DNA of 64,000 bases, from NCBI RefSeq assembly GCF_026421305.1, contig NZ_JAPJBQ010000006.1, positions 62,001 through 126,000 of the forward strand, in the 5' to 3' direction. The position numbers were made by a program, and so were the translations under genes. This document shows positions 17,414-26,736 of this stretch, piece after piece (positions within the stretch are counted from its first letter, which is position 1; each line of letters starts with the position of its first letter). Under the pieces are notes generated by a model, which saw only the letters and a list, made by a program, of their open reading frames with translations, was not told the DNA's origin and did no database searches. The stretch is from Dyella silvae. GTDB taxonomy: Bacteria; Pseudomonadota; Gammaproteobacteria; Xanthomonadales; Rhodanobacteraceae.

Positions 17414-18631
17414 TCATTGGATGTTGCTGGTGAGGCTGAGCAGCGGCAGCAGGATCGCGGCCATGATGATCGCCACCAGTACGGTCATCACGATGGTCAG
17501 CGCCGGCACCAGCGCCGCCAGCAGGCGATCGATGGCGCGGCGGCTTTCCAGCTCGAAGGTGTCGGCCACCTTCAGCAACATGGTGTCGAGCTGGCCGGCT
17601 TCTTCGCCCACCTGCACCATCTGCAGGGCCAGCCGTGGAAAACGTTGCGATTGCGCCAGCGCGAAACTCAAGCCCGTACCGCCTTTCACCTGCTCGGCGG
17701 CCTGCTCCAGCGCCTGGTCCAGCGCGCGATTGGCAGTGACCTGACGCGCGATGCCCAGCGCAGAGAGCAGCGGCACGCCGTTCTTCAACAAGGTGCCCAG
17801 CGTGCGTGCGATACGCGCCGTCTGGATCTTCAGCAGCAGCGGACCCACCACGCGCATAGTGAGCAACCGCGCGTGCCAGGCCAGCAAGATGGCCGGATCG
17901 CGCAGCCTCGCGCGAGCGATCAGCACGCCCAACACCAGCAAGATGAGCAGCGCCCACCACCAGGCCTGCAGCGTGCCGCCCACCGCCAGCACGATTTGCG
18001 TGATCAGCGGAATCGGTACCTGCATGTCCTGAAAGATCGGGACAAACTGCGGCACCACGTAAGCCAGCAACAGCAGCAACGAACCGAGCACACCCACCAT
18101 CAGGAACGCCGGATAGATCAGCGCGTTGATGATGCTGCCACGCAGCTGTTGCGAGCGTTCCAGATAGTCGGCGAGGCGGCGCAGCGTATCTTCCAGCGAA
18201 CCGCCCGCCTCGCCCGCGCGGACGAGGCTGATGTAGAGCTTGGGGAACACGCCGTGTTCATCGTCCAGCGCCTGCGACAGCGGCGTGCCGCCACGCACGC
18301 GGTCGCGCACGCGTTCGATCAACTGTTTCGCGCGCTCGCCTTCCGGCAGATCCATCAGAATGCCCAGCGCACGATCCAGCGGCTGGCCCGCACCCAACAG
18401 CGTGGCCAGCTGATGCGTGAACTGCGCCAGCTGATCGCCGGTGAACGGGCCTCGCTTGAACAGTGCCGCCAGCCCGCTGCCGCCCGCATCGGCGTCGGCG
18501 GCGCGTGCGTCGAGCGGGGTGTGGCCCTGGTCCTGCAGGCGGCTCACCACCTCTTCCACACTGGCGGCTTCCATCTGGCCTTGCAGTACCTCGCCGGTGG
18601 CGGCGACGGCGCGGTAGCGGAATTGGGTCAT
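17414..18631 (-). CDS. xpsF: Type II secretion inner-membrane platform protein XpsF (GspF)
   Basis: A 405-residue polytopic protein with two homologous GspF/PilC domains. The N-terminal segment is MTQFRYRAVAATGEVLQGQM. The first T2SF domain has FTHQLATLLGAGQPLDRAL, and transmembrane helices lie around ILMVGVLGSLLLLLAYVVP and a following hydrophobic block. The second domain has ARTLGTLLKNGVPLLSALGI and FPRLALQMVQVGEEAGQLD, and the protein ends with a last membrane helix. Start at 18631; an upstream ATG at 18658 adds nine residues. It is separated from xpsE by 240 bases of repeats, unusual inside this otherwise overlapping operon, so a second promoter or attenuation is possible. Confidence 0.95.
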   Translation of the reverse strand: MTQFRYRAVAATGEVLQGQMEAASVEEVVSRLQDQGHTPLDARAADADAGGSGLAALFKRGPFTGDQLAQFTHQLATLLGAGQPLDRALGILMDLPEGERAKQLIERVRDRVRGGTPLSQALDDEHGVFPKLYISLVRAGEAGGSLEDTLRRLADYLERSQQLRGSIINALIYPAFLMVGVLGSLLLLLAYVVPQFVPIFQDMQVPIPLITQIVLAVGGTLQAWWWALLILLVLGVLIARARLRDPAILLAWHARLLTMRVVGPLLLKIQTARIARTLGTLLKNGVPLLSALGIARQVTANRALDQALEQAAEQVKGGTGLSFALAQSQRFPRLALQMVQVGEEAGQLDTMLLKVADTFELESRRAIDRLLAALVPALTIVMTVLVAIIMAAILLPLLSLTSNIQ

Positions 18632-18693
18632 GACGAAGCCCGCAGCGCATGGCCGCAATGCGTAATCGCACGAATACGCTTCGGCGTTTCACG

Positions 18694-18790
18694 CTCGTCA
18701 TTCCGGCGCAGGCCGGAATCCAGAGGCGACCACCTCACGGCAGTGCCTCGGCATAACGGCGCTGGATTCCGGCTTTCGCCGGAATGACGG
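18694..18790. repeat. Inverted pair of ATTCCGGC hairpins (repeat family A)
   Basis: Two 20-base hairpins, 18700-18719 and 18766-18785 (ATTCCGGC arms with 4-base loops), lie in opposite orientation. Flanking TCGTC/CCAG and CTGG/GACGG are also mirrored, so the whole block can fold into one long stem. The same paired layout recurs at 52791-52911, 59747-59891 and 61801-61903. Confidence 0.85.
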
Positions 18791-18810
18791 TGAGGGTAAA
18801 CGGATGCTAT

Positions 18811-18856
18811 CGCGAGCACCCGCCCCTCACCCCAACCCTCTCCCCAAAGGGGAGAG
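18811..18856 (+). repeat. CTCTCCCC intergenic repeat, copy 3
   Basis: It has the same GCGAGCACCCG lead and CTCTCCCC/GGGGAGAG hairpin as copies 1 and 4. It sits directly after the family A pair inside the xps operon, 15 bases after the xpsE stop, in the orientation antisense to xps. Confidence 0.85.
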
Positions 18857-18871
18857 GAAGTCATGGCAGCG

Positions 18872-20605
18872 TTAACCCTCTTGCGTAACACGCAACACCT
18901 CCTCAATGGTGGTGATGCCTGCCACCGCCTTGGCGATGCCATCCTCATACATCGTGCGCATGCCTTCGGCACGCGCCAGTCGTTCGATCTCGCCGGCATC
19001 CGCGCGCTGCATCACGAGGCGGCGCAGCGGATCGCTCATCACCAGGAATTCCATGATGGCGCGGCGTCCGCGATAACCACTGGGATTGGCGGCGCTGGTG
19101 CCGGGCTTCCACAAGCGAATCGGCCGTTCGTTGGTGTACTTGTGCAGCTCAAACTGCTCCACCACCTCAGGCAGCGCTTCATACGGAATCGCCGTCTCCG
19201 GATCGAGCCGGCGCACCAGGCGCTGCGCCAGAATGCCGTTGACGGTGGAGCCGAGCAGGTAATCCTCCACACCCATGTCGAGCAGGCGCGTTATTCCGCC
19301 GGCCGCGCTGTTGGTATGCAGCGTAGAAAGCACCAGGTGGCCCGTGAGCGCCGACTGGATGGCGATGCGGCAGGTTTCCAGATCGCGCATTTCGCCGATC
19401 ATGATCACGTCCGGATCCTGACGCACGATGGAGCGCAGGGCACCGGCGAAATCCAGCCCGATCTGCGGTTTCACCTGAATCTGGTTGATACCTTCGATCT
19501 GATATTCGACCGGGTCTTCGACCGTAATGATCTTCACGTCGGGCGTGTTGATCTTTGACAACGCGGTGTAGAGCGTGGTGGTCTTGCCCGAGCCGGTAGG
19601 GCCGGTGACCAGCAGAATGCCGTGCGGGCGCTCCAGCACATCGATGAAACGTTGCTGGAAGTGATCGGTAAAACCCAGCGATGAAAAGTCGAACACGACC
19701 GACTCGCGGTCGAGAATACGCATCACCACCGACTCGCCGAAGCTGGTAGGCACGGTAGACACGCGCAGATCCAGCTCCTTGCCCTGCACGCGCAGTTGGA
19801 TGCGACCGTCCTGCGGCAAGCGGCGCTCGGCGATATTGAGCTTGGCCATGATCTTGACGCGCGAAATCACCGCGGCGGTGGAGCTCGAAGGCGGCGCTTC
19901 CACCTCGTGCAGCACACCGTCGATGCGGTAGCGCACTTTGAGGCGGTTCTCGAACGGTTCGATATGCACGTCAGACGCGCGCTGTTCTACCGCGCGCTGC
20001 AAGATCAGGTTCACCAGGCGGATCACCGGCGCCTCGGAGGCGAGGTCGCGCAGGTGCTCCACGTCGTCTTCCACCGCGGCGCTACCGTCGAGGTTCTCCA
20101 CGATGGTGCCCATCGCGGAACGGCCGGAGCCGTAGTAGCGCTCAATCAGATCGTCGATCTCCGAACGCAACCCGATGCGCATCGCCACCGGCCGGCCAGC
20201 GGCCAGTTGCATGGCTTGCAGCGGATACGAATCGGCCGGATCGGACACGACCAACCCCAGCCCGTCCTCACCCACGCGCACCGGCACCACGTGCTGCTGC
20301 TTGAGGAAGCGCACGGAGACATCCAGCTCGGCCGGCGGCAGCTCGGGCGCCTCGCGGGCGGCCAGCAACGGTGTATGGAGCAGTTCCGACCAGGCCTCCG
20401 CGAGATCGCGCTCGGACACCAGACCCAGGCGCGCCATCAGCCCGGTGAGCGTGCCGTCGGGCGATTCTTCATGCAGCCGGCGCGCACGCGCCAGATCCGT
20501 GTCTTTCAGCCGGCCACGGGAGACCAGCAGCGTGCAAACCGCCGCCTCGCGGCTATCTGACGCCGCTCCCTCCTCGTTGGCCGCCGGCTTTGCGACTGCC
20601 GACAT
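18872..20605 (-). CDS. xpsE: Type II secretion ATPase XpsE (GspE)
   Basis: A 577-residue cytoplasmic ATPase and first gene of the operon. The N-terminal GspE domain (about 30-150) binds XpsL. The catalytic core carries RASDVHIEPFENRLKVRYRI, Walker A GPTGSGKTTTL (about 332-342), the Asp box ITVEDPVEYQIEGINQI, Walker B DPDVIMIGEMRD and the His box LSTLHTNSAAGGITRL. The two CxxC pairs that bind zinc in most GspE proteins are absent: the region between LVRRLDPET and GYRGRRAIMEF has no Cys. The ATG at 20605 follows a GGGGTGAA stretch; the 37-residue upstream extension lacks homology. Confidence 0.95.
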   Translation of the reverse strand: MSAVAKPAANEEGAASDSREAAVCTLLVSRGRLKDTDLARARRLHEESPDGTLTGLMARLGLVSERDLAEAWSELLHTPLLAAREAPELPPAELDVSVRFLKQQHVVPVRVGEDGLGLVVSDPADSYPLQAMQLAAGRPVAMRIGLRSEIDDLIERYYGSGRSAMGTIVENLDGSAAVEDDVEHLRDLASEAPVIRLVNLILQRAVEQRASDVHIEPFENRLKVRYRIDGVLHEVEAPPSSSTAAVISRVKIMAKLNIAERRLPQDGRIQLRVQGKELDLRVSTVPTSFGESVVMRILDRESVVFDFSSLGFTDHFQQRFIDVLERPHGILLVTGPTGSGKTTTLYTALSKINTPDVKIITVEDPVEYQIEGINQIQVKPQIGLDFAGALRSIVRQDPDVIMIGEMRDLETCRIAIQSALTGHLVLSTLHTNSAAGGITRLLDMGVEDYLLGSTVNGILAQRLVRRLDPETAIPYEALPEVVEQFELHKYTNERPIRLWKPGTSAANPSGYRGRRAIMEFLVMSDPLRRLVMQRADAGEIERLARAEGMRTMYEDGIAKAVAGITTIEEVLRVTQEG

Positions 20606-20943
20606 GCGTTCACCCCGCTCCAGTGTTACGTCCTGTTTCGCAGATACCGCCCCCAACGGCACCAAGGACGCATTGTTAACACACCCGCCGGTTGACGCGC
20701 GAGCACGGTATCTCACCCTGCCTCACAGGTATCGACCGCGTGTCCAACGATGCGTTCAACAAGTATCGAGGGTAGTCAGGCCCCATGACCGTTCGCTTGC
20801 TGCACCGGCCGGGCCGCGGCTGACGTTCCAGCGCATCGGGCCCGGGCCTTAGCCCGCGATATCTTGCGAAACTACCCTCCCGATGTTTTCGGTTCTCTGC
20901 GCTCCTGAGAGAATGCCCCCTTTGACTCGCTGCCGCCCTCCCC
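20606..20943. other. Divergent promoter region of xpsE and tatD
   Basis: About 340 bases between xpsE (leftward) and tatD (rightward), so it must contain the main xps promoter. I see no clear sigma-70 pair, operator or strong hairpin and no plausible small gene. Confidence 0.5.
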
Positions 20944-21738
20944 ATGCAACTGATCGACATTGGCGCCAACCTCACCCATGAATCGTTCCGCCATGACTTC
21001 GATGAGGTGCTGGCGAGGGCGAAGGGGCATGGCGTCGAGCAGCTGGTGGTCACCGGCGCCTCACGCGATGGCAGCACGCATGCACTGGCGTTGGCTCAGG
21101 CACACCCGGGCGTGCTCTACGCCACGGCGGGCGTGCATCCGCATCACGCGATCGATTACGACGACGCCACCGATGCGCTGCTGCGCGAGCTGGCGGCGCA
21201 TCCGGAAGTGAGGGCAGTGGGCGAAACCGGCCTCGACTACAACCGCAATTACTCGCCGCGCGATGTGCAGCTCGCTGTGTTCGAGCGGCAATTGCAGATC
21301 GCGGTGGACGTGCAGAAGCCGCTATTCCTCCATCAGCGCGATGCGCATCACGACTTCATCGCCTTGTTGCGCCGCTATCGGGACAAGATTCCGGGCGCGG
21401 TAGTGCACTGCTTTACCGATACGGGCGACGCGCTGCGCGATTACCTGGCGCTGGACTGCCATATCGGCATCACCGGCTGGATCTGCGATGAGCGACGTGG
21501 AACGCACTTGCGTGAGCTCGTGAAGGAGATTCCCGCCAACCGCCTGATGATCGAAACGGATGCGCCGTACTTGCTGCCGCGAACCGTGCGCCCACAGCCG
21601 TCGCACCGGCGCAACGAGCCGATGTATCTGCGGCACATCTGCGAGGAGATCGCCCGGGACCGAGGCGAATCCCCGCAGGAGACAGCCATGCACAGCACGG
21701 CGGCAGCGCGGGCTTTCTTCGGATTGCCTTCTGATTGA
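20944..21738 (+). CDS. tatD: TatD-family metal-dependent DNase
   Basis: A 264-residue cytoplasmic TIM-barrel hydrolase. Motifs run in order: DIGANLTHESF, ATAGVHPHHA, AVGETGLDYNRNYSP (ligand Glu), FLHQRDAHHDF (His), GAVVHCFTDTG (His) and MIETDAPYLLPR (Asp). The stretch GITGWICDERRG together with SHRRNEP is characteristic of TatD itself rather than YcfH or YjjV. E. coli TatD has 3'-5' exonuclease activity on single-stranded DNA and RNA and was linked to quality control. It is monocistronic, with a strong terminator right after the stop. Confidence 0.93.
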   Translation: MQLIDIGANLTHESFRHDFDEVLARAKGHGVEQLVVTGASRDGSTHALALAQAHPGVLYATAGVHPHHAIDYDDATDALLRELAAHPEVRAVGETGLDYNRNYSPRDVQLAVFERQLQIAVDVQKPLFLHQRDAHHDFIALLRRYRDKIPGAVVHCFTDTGDALRDYLALDCHIGITGWICDERRGTHLRELVKEIPANRLMIETDAPYLLPRTVRPQPSHRRNEPMYLRHICEEIARDRGESPQETAMHSTAAARAFFGLPSD

Positions 21739-21742
21739 AAGC

Positions 21743-21770
21743 AAAGGCCCCGCTTGAGCGGGGCCTTTGT
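21743..21770. terminator. Bidirectional rho-independent terminator
   Basis: A perfect 12-bp stem (21743-21754 with 21757-21768) with a 2-base loop, flanked by AAA and TTT, lies between the convergent tatD and OmpA-like genes. Confidence 0.92.
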
Positions 21771-21791
21771 TCTTATGCAAGGGATGCCGAC

Positions 21792-22364
21792 TTACTTCAA
21801 TGGCGCGTTGGTAATGACGATCTCCACGCGCCGATTCTGGGCCCGGCCCTCAGGCGTGTCATTACTCGCCACCGGGTGACGCTCACCAAAGCCTTGCGCA
21901 GACATCAGGCGATCGGAAACGCCCTGCTTCGCGAGATAGCTGACCACTTCATCGGCGCGAGCGGACGACAGATCGACATTGGTGGGGAAACGCGCTTTCA
22001 GCGCCTCACCGATCGGCACGTTATCGGTAAAAGCCTCGACCGCGATGCGCTGCTTGCTCAACGAGGCTAGCGAGGGGGCAACCTTATCCAGCGTCGACTT
22101 GCCCTTGGCATTGAGCAGGTGGCCGCCTTCGGAGAACAGCACCTGATCGACCATGGTGACCCGGAGTTCGCCCTTCAGCTGCTTGATGGTTGCTTCGTCA
22201 GTGCTCAACCTGGCGGATAACTGCTTGTTCAACGCAGTGAGCTGAGCGTCTTCCGACGCATACTGGTTGGCCTGGGCCACTTCCTTCTTGTACGTGCCCT
22301 CGGACACGCAGCCGGATGCCACGGCAATGAGACCGGCCAGTGCGGCGATCCTTAATGTGTTCAT
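21792..22364 (-). CDS. OmpA-family outer-membrane lipoprotein
   Basis: A 190-residue lipoprotein. Lipobox VASGC gives acylated Cys19. A coiled region of about 25-70 follows (QLTALNKQLSARLSTDEATIKQL), then an OmpA/MotB peptidoglycan-binding domain (about 75-187). That domain shows IAVEAFTDNVPIG, LSSARADEVVSYLAKQGV, SAQGFGERHPVASNDTPEGRAQNRRVEI, including the Asp and Arg that bind diaminopimelate. It probably tethers the outer membrane to peptidoglycan. It is monocistronic and faces tatD. Confidence 0.9.
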   Translation of the reverse strand: MNTLRIAALAGLIAVASGCVSEGTYKKEVAQANQYASEDAQLTALNKQLSARLSTDEATIKQLKGELRVTMVDQVLFSEGGHLLNAKGKSTLDKVAPSLASLSKQRIAVEAFTDNVPIGEALKARFPTNVDLSSARADEVVSYLAKQGVSDRLMSAQGFGERHPVASNDTPEGRAQNRRVEIVITNAPLK

Positions 22365-22510
22365 GACTTACTCCCTCGATTGACGACCCATTTCCACACG
22401 CGTCAAGGCAGACCACCTGACTGCCCTCCATGTGTCTGGTCACCTTAACGAAGGTCGTCCGCGCGTGTGCGCCGAAAACGCAAAGGAATCCGACTATTTA
22501 GATGTACGCA

Positions 22511-23044
22511 TCAGCCTACGATCCGGGTTTCTCCGGGGGCGAGTTGATCCAGCGCGTACGGGCCGATGCGCTCGCGAATCAGGCGCAACGTAGGAAAGCC
22601 CACGGCCGCCGTCATGCGCCGCACTTGCCGGTTACGTCCCTCGCGCAAGGTGATGCGTAACCAGCTCGTGGGGATGAGCTTGCGAACACGCACGGGTGGA
22701 TCGCGCGGCCACAACCATGCCGGCTCGCTGGCGTGCTCTGCGCCCGCAGGCAGGGTTGGCCCATCGTTGAGCGTCACGCCTCGACGCAAGGCGGCGATGG
22801 CGTCGTCGGTGATCTGGCCATCGACCTGCACCAGATAGGTTTTAGGCTGCTTGTGGCGCGGATCGGTGAGCTTGTGTGCCAGACGCCCGTCATCCGTGAG
22901 CAGCAACAGGCCCTCACTGTCGTGATCGAGCCTTCCCGCCGGATAGACGTCTTTTTGCCTGACGAACTCCGCCAGCGTGCGGCGGCCATCCGCGTCGCTG
23001 AACTGGCACAGCACGCCATAAGGTTTATTGAGCGCAACTAGCAT
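22511..23044 (-). CDS. rluE: 23S rRNA pseudouridine synthase, RluE/RsuA type
   Basis: A 177-residue cytoplasmic enzyme without an S4 domain. [16 protein letters not shown] opens the catalytic domain. The active-site loop is [21 protein letters not shown] with catalytic Asp, followed by KTYLVQVDG and the C-terminal [22 protein letters not shown]. Absence of S4 and this short architecture fit RluE (U2457 of 23S rRNA in E. coli). The ATG at 23044 starts exactly at the family N-terminus; an ATG seven codons upstream (23065) is possible. The upstream methyltransferase gene ends 44 bases away. Confidence 0.82.
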   Translation of the reverse strand: MLVALNKPYGVLCQFSDADGRRTLAEFVRQKDVYPAGRLDHDSEGLLLLTDDGRLAHKLTDPRHKQPKTYLVQVDGQITDDAIAALRRGVTLNDGPTLPAGAEHASEPAWLWPRDPPVRVRKLIPTSWLRITLREGRNRQVRRMTAAVGFPTLRLIRERIGPYALDQLAPGETRIVG

Positions 23045-23088
23045 GCAGGCGTCGCCACGACGCATCGATGACGCGTCGTGGCTATGGC

Positions 23089-23985
23089 TTATTGAGCGGA
23101 AGAGGTTGCCGGCGACGCAGGCTTTACGAAGCGCAGCGTCATGCGATCCGACTCGCCGATGGCGAGATACTTCTCGCGATCCTGGTCGCCCAGCGTCAAC
23201 GTCGGCGGCAAGGTCCACACGCCCTTGGGATAGTCCTTGGTGTCCTTCGGGTTGGCGTTGATCTCGCTCTCACCTTCGAGCTTGAAACCGGCATCGGTCG
23301 CCAGCTTCTCCACGTAGCTGGTGGGCAGATAGCCACTGCTCTTGATCGCCTCGAGATTGGCATTGTCTGCCGCACGATGATCGACCACACCCAGTACGCC
23401 ACCCGGACGCAGTGCCGCGTAGAACGCCTTGAACATGGCAGGGGCCGTATCGGCTTCTACCCAGTTGTGCACGTTGCGGAAGGTGAGCACCAGATCCGCC
23501 GAACCGGGCGCACTCAATACCGGTGCTTTCGGATCGAATTCCAGAATCTGTGCCTTGCCGTAGTGAGCGGCATCAGCGGCGAACTTCTCTTTCAGGCTGG
23601 TCAGGTTGCGGCTGGCCTCGCCCTCGCGGGCAGGCTTGGCCACGGCGGCGATGTAATGACCGTTGTCGTGCAGCAGCGGCGCAAGAATCTCGCTGTACCA
23701 ACCCGTGCCCGGCGTGATTTCAATCACCGTGAGATCCGGCCGGACGCCAAAGAACTGCAGCGTGGCCTTGGGGTGGCGGTAGACGTCGCGTGCCTTGTTC
23801 TGTGGCGAACGCCAGTCGCCGGCCAGCACCTGGTCCAGCTGGGACGCAGTGAAGTCGCTGGCACTGGTGGGCGGCACCAGCGCGCTGGTGGGCTGATCCT
23901 GCGGCTGCGCATTGGCGGGCGTGTTACTGCCACTGCACGACGCCAGCAGCACGGCTGCCAGCCCCACAATCAAACGGCTCTTCAT
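23089..23985 (-). CDS. Lipoprotein with class I methyltransferase fold (COG4798-like)
   Basis: A 298-residue protein combining a lipobox (LLASC, Cys17) with a methyltransferase-like Rossmann core. [20 protein letters not shown] (about 86-105) matches the SAM-binding motif [16 protein letters not shown] and [20 protein letters not shown] match motifs IV-VI. The start ATG at 23985 has AGGGG 5 bases upstream and the signal peptide is convincing. Exported relatives are annotated as predicted methyltransferases, but SAM is not known to be available in the periplasm, so the true activity is open. It shares the strand of rluE and frmA. Confidence 0.75.
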   Translation of the reverse strand: MKSRLIVGLAAVLLASCSGSNTPANAQPQDQPTSALVPPTSASDFTASQLDQVLAGDWRSPQNKARDVYRHPKATLQFFGVRPDLTVIEITPGTGWYSEILAPLLHDNGHYIAAVAKPAREGEASRNLTSLKEKFAADAAHYGKAQILEFDPKAPVLSAPGSADLVLTFRNVHNWVEADTAPAMFKAFYAALRPGGVLGVVDHRAADNANLEAIKSSGYLPTSYVEKLATDAGFKLEGESEINANPKDTKDYPKGVWTLPPTLTLGDQDREKYLAIGESDRMTLRFVKPASPATSSAQ

Positions 23986-24153
23986 CGACGACCCCTGGCA
24001 AAAACGCGAGACAACAGGCACAGCATAATGGCCCCAGCTTGCCGGCCACTACGTATACAAATGGTGGATAGACAAGGGTGATCCCTTGTCAGCCCTCAGG
24101 AAACCACGGCTGGCTTGAGGCTGCCTTTCATGGCGAAAGGCAGCCCGCCGCGC

Positions 24154-25326
<1,173 letters not shown>

Positions 25327-25366
25327 TCAGTGAAACTGATTTTGCGATGACGCCGACACTCTATTT

Positions 25367-25450
25367 TGTGGGAGCCCACCCTGTGGGCGACAAGGCGATG
25401 AAGCGGTGACGATGCCACGCCGCAGTCGCGCACAAGTGCGCTTCTACAGG
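25367..25450. repeat. Inverted pair of REP-like palindromes (repeat family C), copy 1
   Basis: One palindrome (TGTGGGAGCCCACC...GGTGGGC type) and a second inverted one (GTCGCGCACAAGTGCGC...CTACAGG) are separated by a spacer with GATGAAGCGGTGACGATGCC. The copy at 35290-35376 has the same layout and a similar spacer (GCGAAGCGCTGACGTTGCC). The form resembles REP/BIME elements. Confidence 0.82.
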
Positions 25451-25465
25451 CAAGAGCCGTTGCTA

Positions 25466-26383
25466 CTACGCAGCAGCGTGGCCGTTGTTGCCGGTGGCGT
25501 AGGACATGGCTTCCGCATATTTGCCGGCCTCGCACAGCAGCCACTCGCGAAAGGTGCGCAGTCCGGCGTGATCCTTCGCATGCTCCGGATACACCAGGAA
25601 GTACGCCTCGGGAATCTGTTGATAGCGTTCGCCCAATACCTTGAGCAAGCCTGCTTCGATCATCGGCCGCGCCATCACCATGCGCCCGAGCGCCACGCCC
25701 ATGCCTTCGAGTGCGCCGCGCTGCAACGCATCGGTGTTGTCGAACTGCGCTACATAGCGGCGCGGCGGCTTGCCACCGGTGGCGGCGAACCAGTCGCCCC
25801 AGCGATCGCCAGGATCACCCAGCAAAGGCCACTGGCTGAGATCTGCTGGATCCGCATCACCCATGCGTTCCAGCAAGGCGGGCGACGCCACCGGAGCGAT
25901 CCATTCGCCGAACAAACGCTCAGTCACCAGACCGGGCCATGGGCCACGGCCGTAACGCACTGCCGCGTCGACCGGGTCGCGCTCGAAATTCACCAGCTCC
26001 ACGCTGGACTGCAGGTTGAGTTCCAGCTCGGGATGGGCCGCCACCAGACGCGCCAGCCGCGGCACCAGCCACGTGGACATCACGCCCGGTATGGCGCTTA
26101 GGGTCAACGCGTCCTCGCGGCGGCAGCGAAAGCCTGCCATGCCGCGATCGATGCCCTCGACATGGTGCCCCACTGCCTCCATCAGGCGGCGCCCCTGGGC
26201 GGTGAGCTGCACGCCACGCGGACCACGTTCGAACAACTTGCACTCGAGGCGCTGTTCCAGCTGCCGCACCTGGTGGCTGAGCGCGCTGACGGTGAGGTTG
26301 GCCTGTTCGGCGGCACGCGAAAGATTGCCCAGCCGGGCGACCTGCACGAACTGTTGGAGTAGATCCAGCGAGACACGTGCCAT
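25466..26383 (-). CDS. LysR-family transcriptional regulator (GcvA-like group)
   Basis: A 305-residue regulator. The N-terminal winged HTH reads LLQQFVQVARLGNLSRAAEQ, then LTVSALSHQVRQLEQRLECKLFER. The effector domain starts near LTLSAIPGVMSTWLVPRLAR, with NFERDPVDAAVRYGRGPWPG and LALGRMVMARPMIE-like segments typical of the GcvA/AmpR branch. The ATG at 26383 has AAGGAA 6 bases upstream; earlier ATGs add an 18-residue Lys-rich tail without homology. It is divergent from the 64-residue protein gene at 26488, the most obvious candidate target. The ligand is unknown. Confidence 0.88.
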   Translation of the reverse strand: MARVSLDLLQQFVQVARLGNLSRAAEQANLTVSALSHQVRQLEQRLECKLFERGPRGVQLTAQGRRLMEAVGHHVEGIDRGMAGFRCRREDALTLSAIPGVMSTWLVPRLARLVAAHPELELNLQSSVELVNFERDPVDAAVRYGRGPWPGLVTERLFGEWIAPVASPALLERMGDADPADLSQWPLLGDPGDRWGDWFAATGGKPPRRYVAQFDNTDALQRGALEGMGVALGRMVMARPMIEAGLLKVLGERYQQIPEAYFLVYPEHAKDHAGLRTFREWLLCEAGKYAEAMSYATGNNGHAAA

Positions 26384-26487
26384 TTGAATTTCCTTCAAGG
26401 CTGGCTTGCGAATATATCGCTTTTTCGCCATCTGCAAGGCGTCTATCTTGAACGCCTACTCAAACGATGGCACGACGGGAGGATGTC

Positions 26488-26682
26488 ATGAGCTCGCTCT
26501 TCACGAACCTGTTGTTCATGCACGGCCATATCACCGACCCTGAACTGGCACGCCGTCTGGCGAACACGCCGCAGGTCGCACCCCGCCCCACCGGCAAGCG
26601 CCAGCGCGTGCCGAAAGCGGACGGAGCCGCCAGGAAGATCCCCATCGCGCCGGCAGCGCTCGCCCAGGGCGGCTGCGGTTAA
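26488..26682 (+). CDS. Small conserved-looking hypothetical protein (64 aa)
   Basis: It starts at an ATG at 26488, 6 bases after a strong GGGAGG. The N-terminal half (MSSLFTNLLFMHGHITDPEL) could form a short amphipathic helix. The C-terminal half is basic and Pro-rich (TGKRQRVPKADGAARK) and ends in GGCG. No signal peptide or known domain is visible. Its strong ribosome site and divergent position, 104 bases from a LysR gene, argue that it is real and possibly controlled by that regulator. Confidence 0.6.
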   Translation: MSSLFTNLLFMHGHITDPELARRLANTPQVAPRPTGKRQRVPKADGAARKIPIAPAALAQGGCG

Positions 26683-26703
26683 CCCATGTCCCCGCGGTAG
26701 TGC

Positions 26704-26732
26704 AGCGGCGCCGCCCGAGTGACGGCGCCGCT
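26704..26732. terminator. Hairpin between convergent genes
   Basis: A 10-bp perfect GC stem (26704-26713 with 26723-26732) sits between the stop of the 64-residue gene and the stop of the GH3 gene. TTCGTTT follows on the plus strand. Confidence 0.7.
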
Positions 26733-26736
26733 TCGT

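Noticed and set aside
17192-18787. A 531-codon plus-strand open frame across xpsF
   Set aside because: Antisense shadow, very rich in Gln, His and Arg, and running into a repeat at its end.
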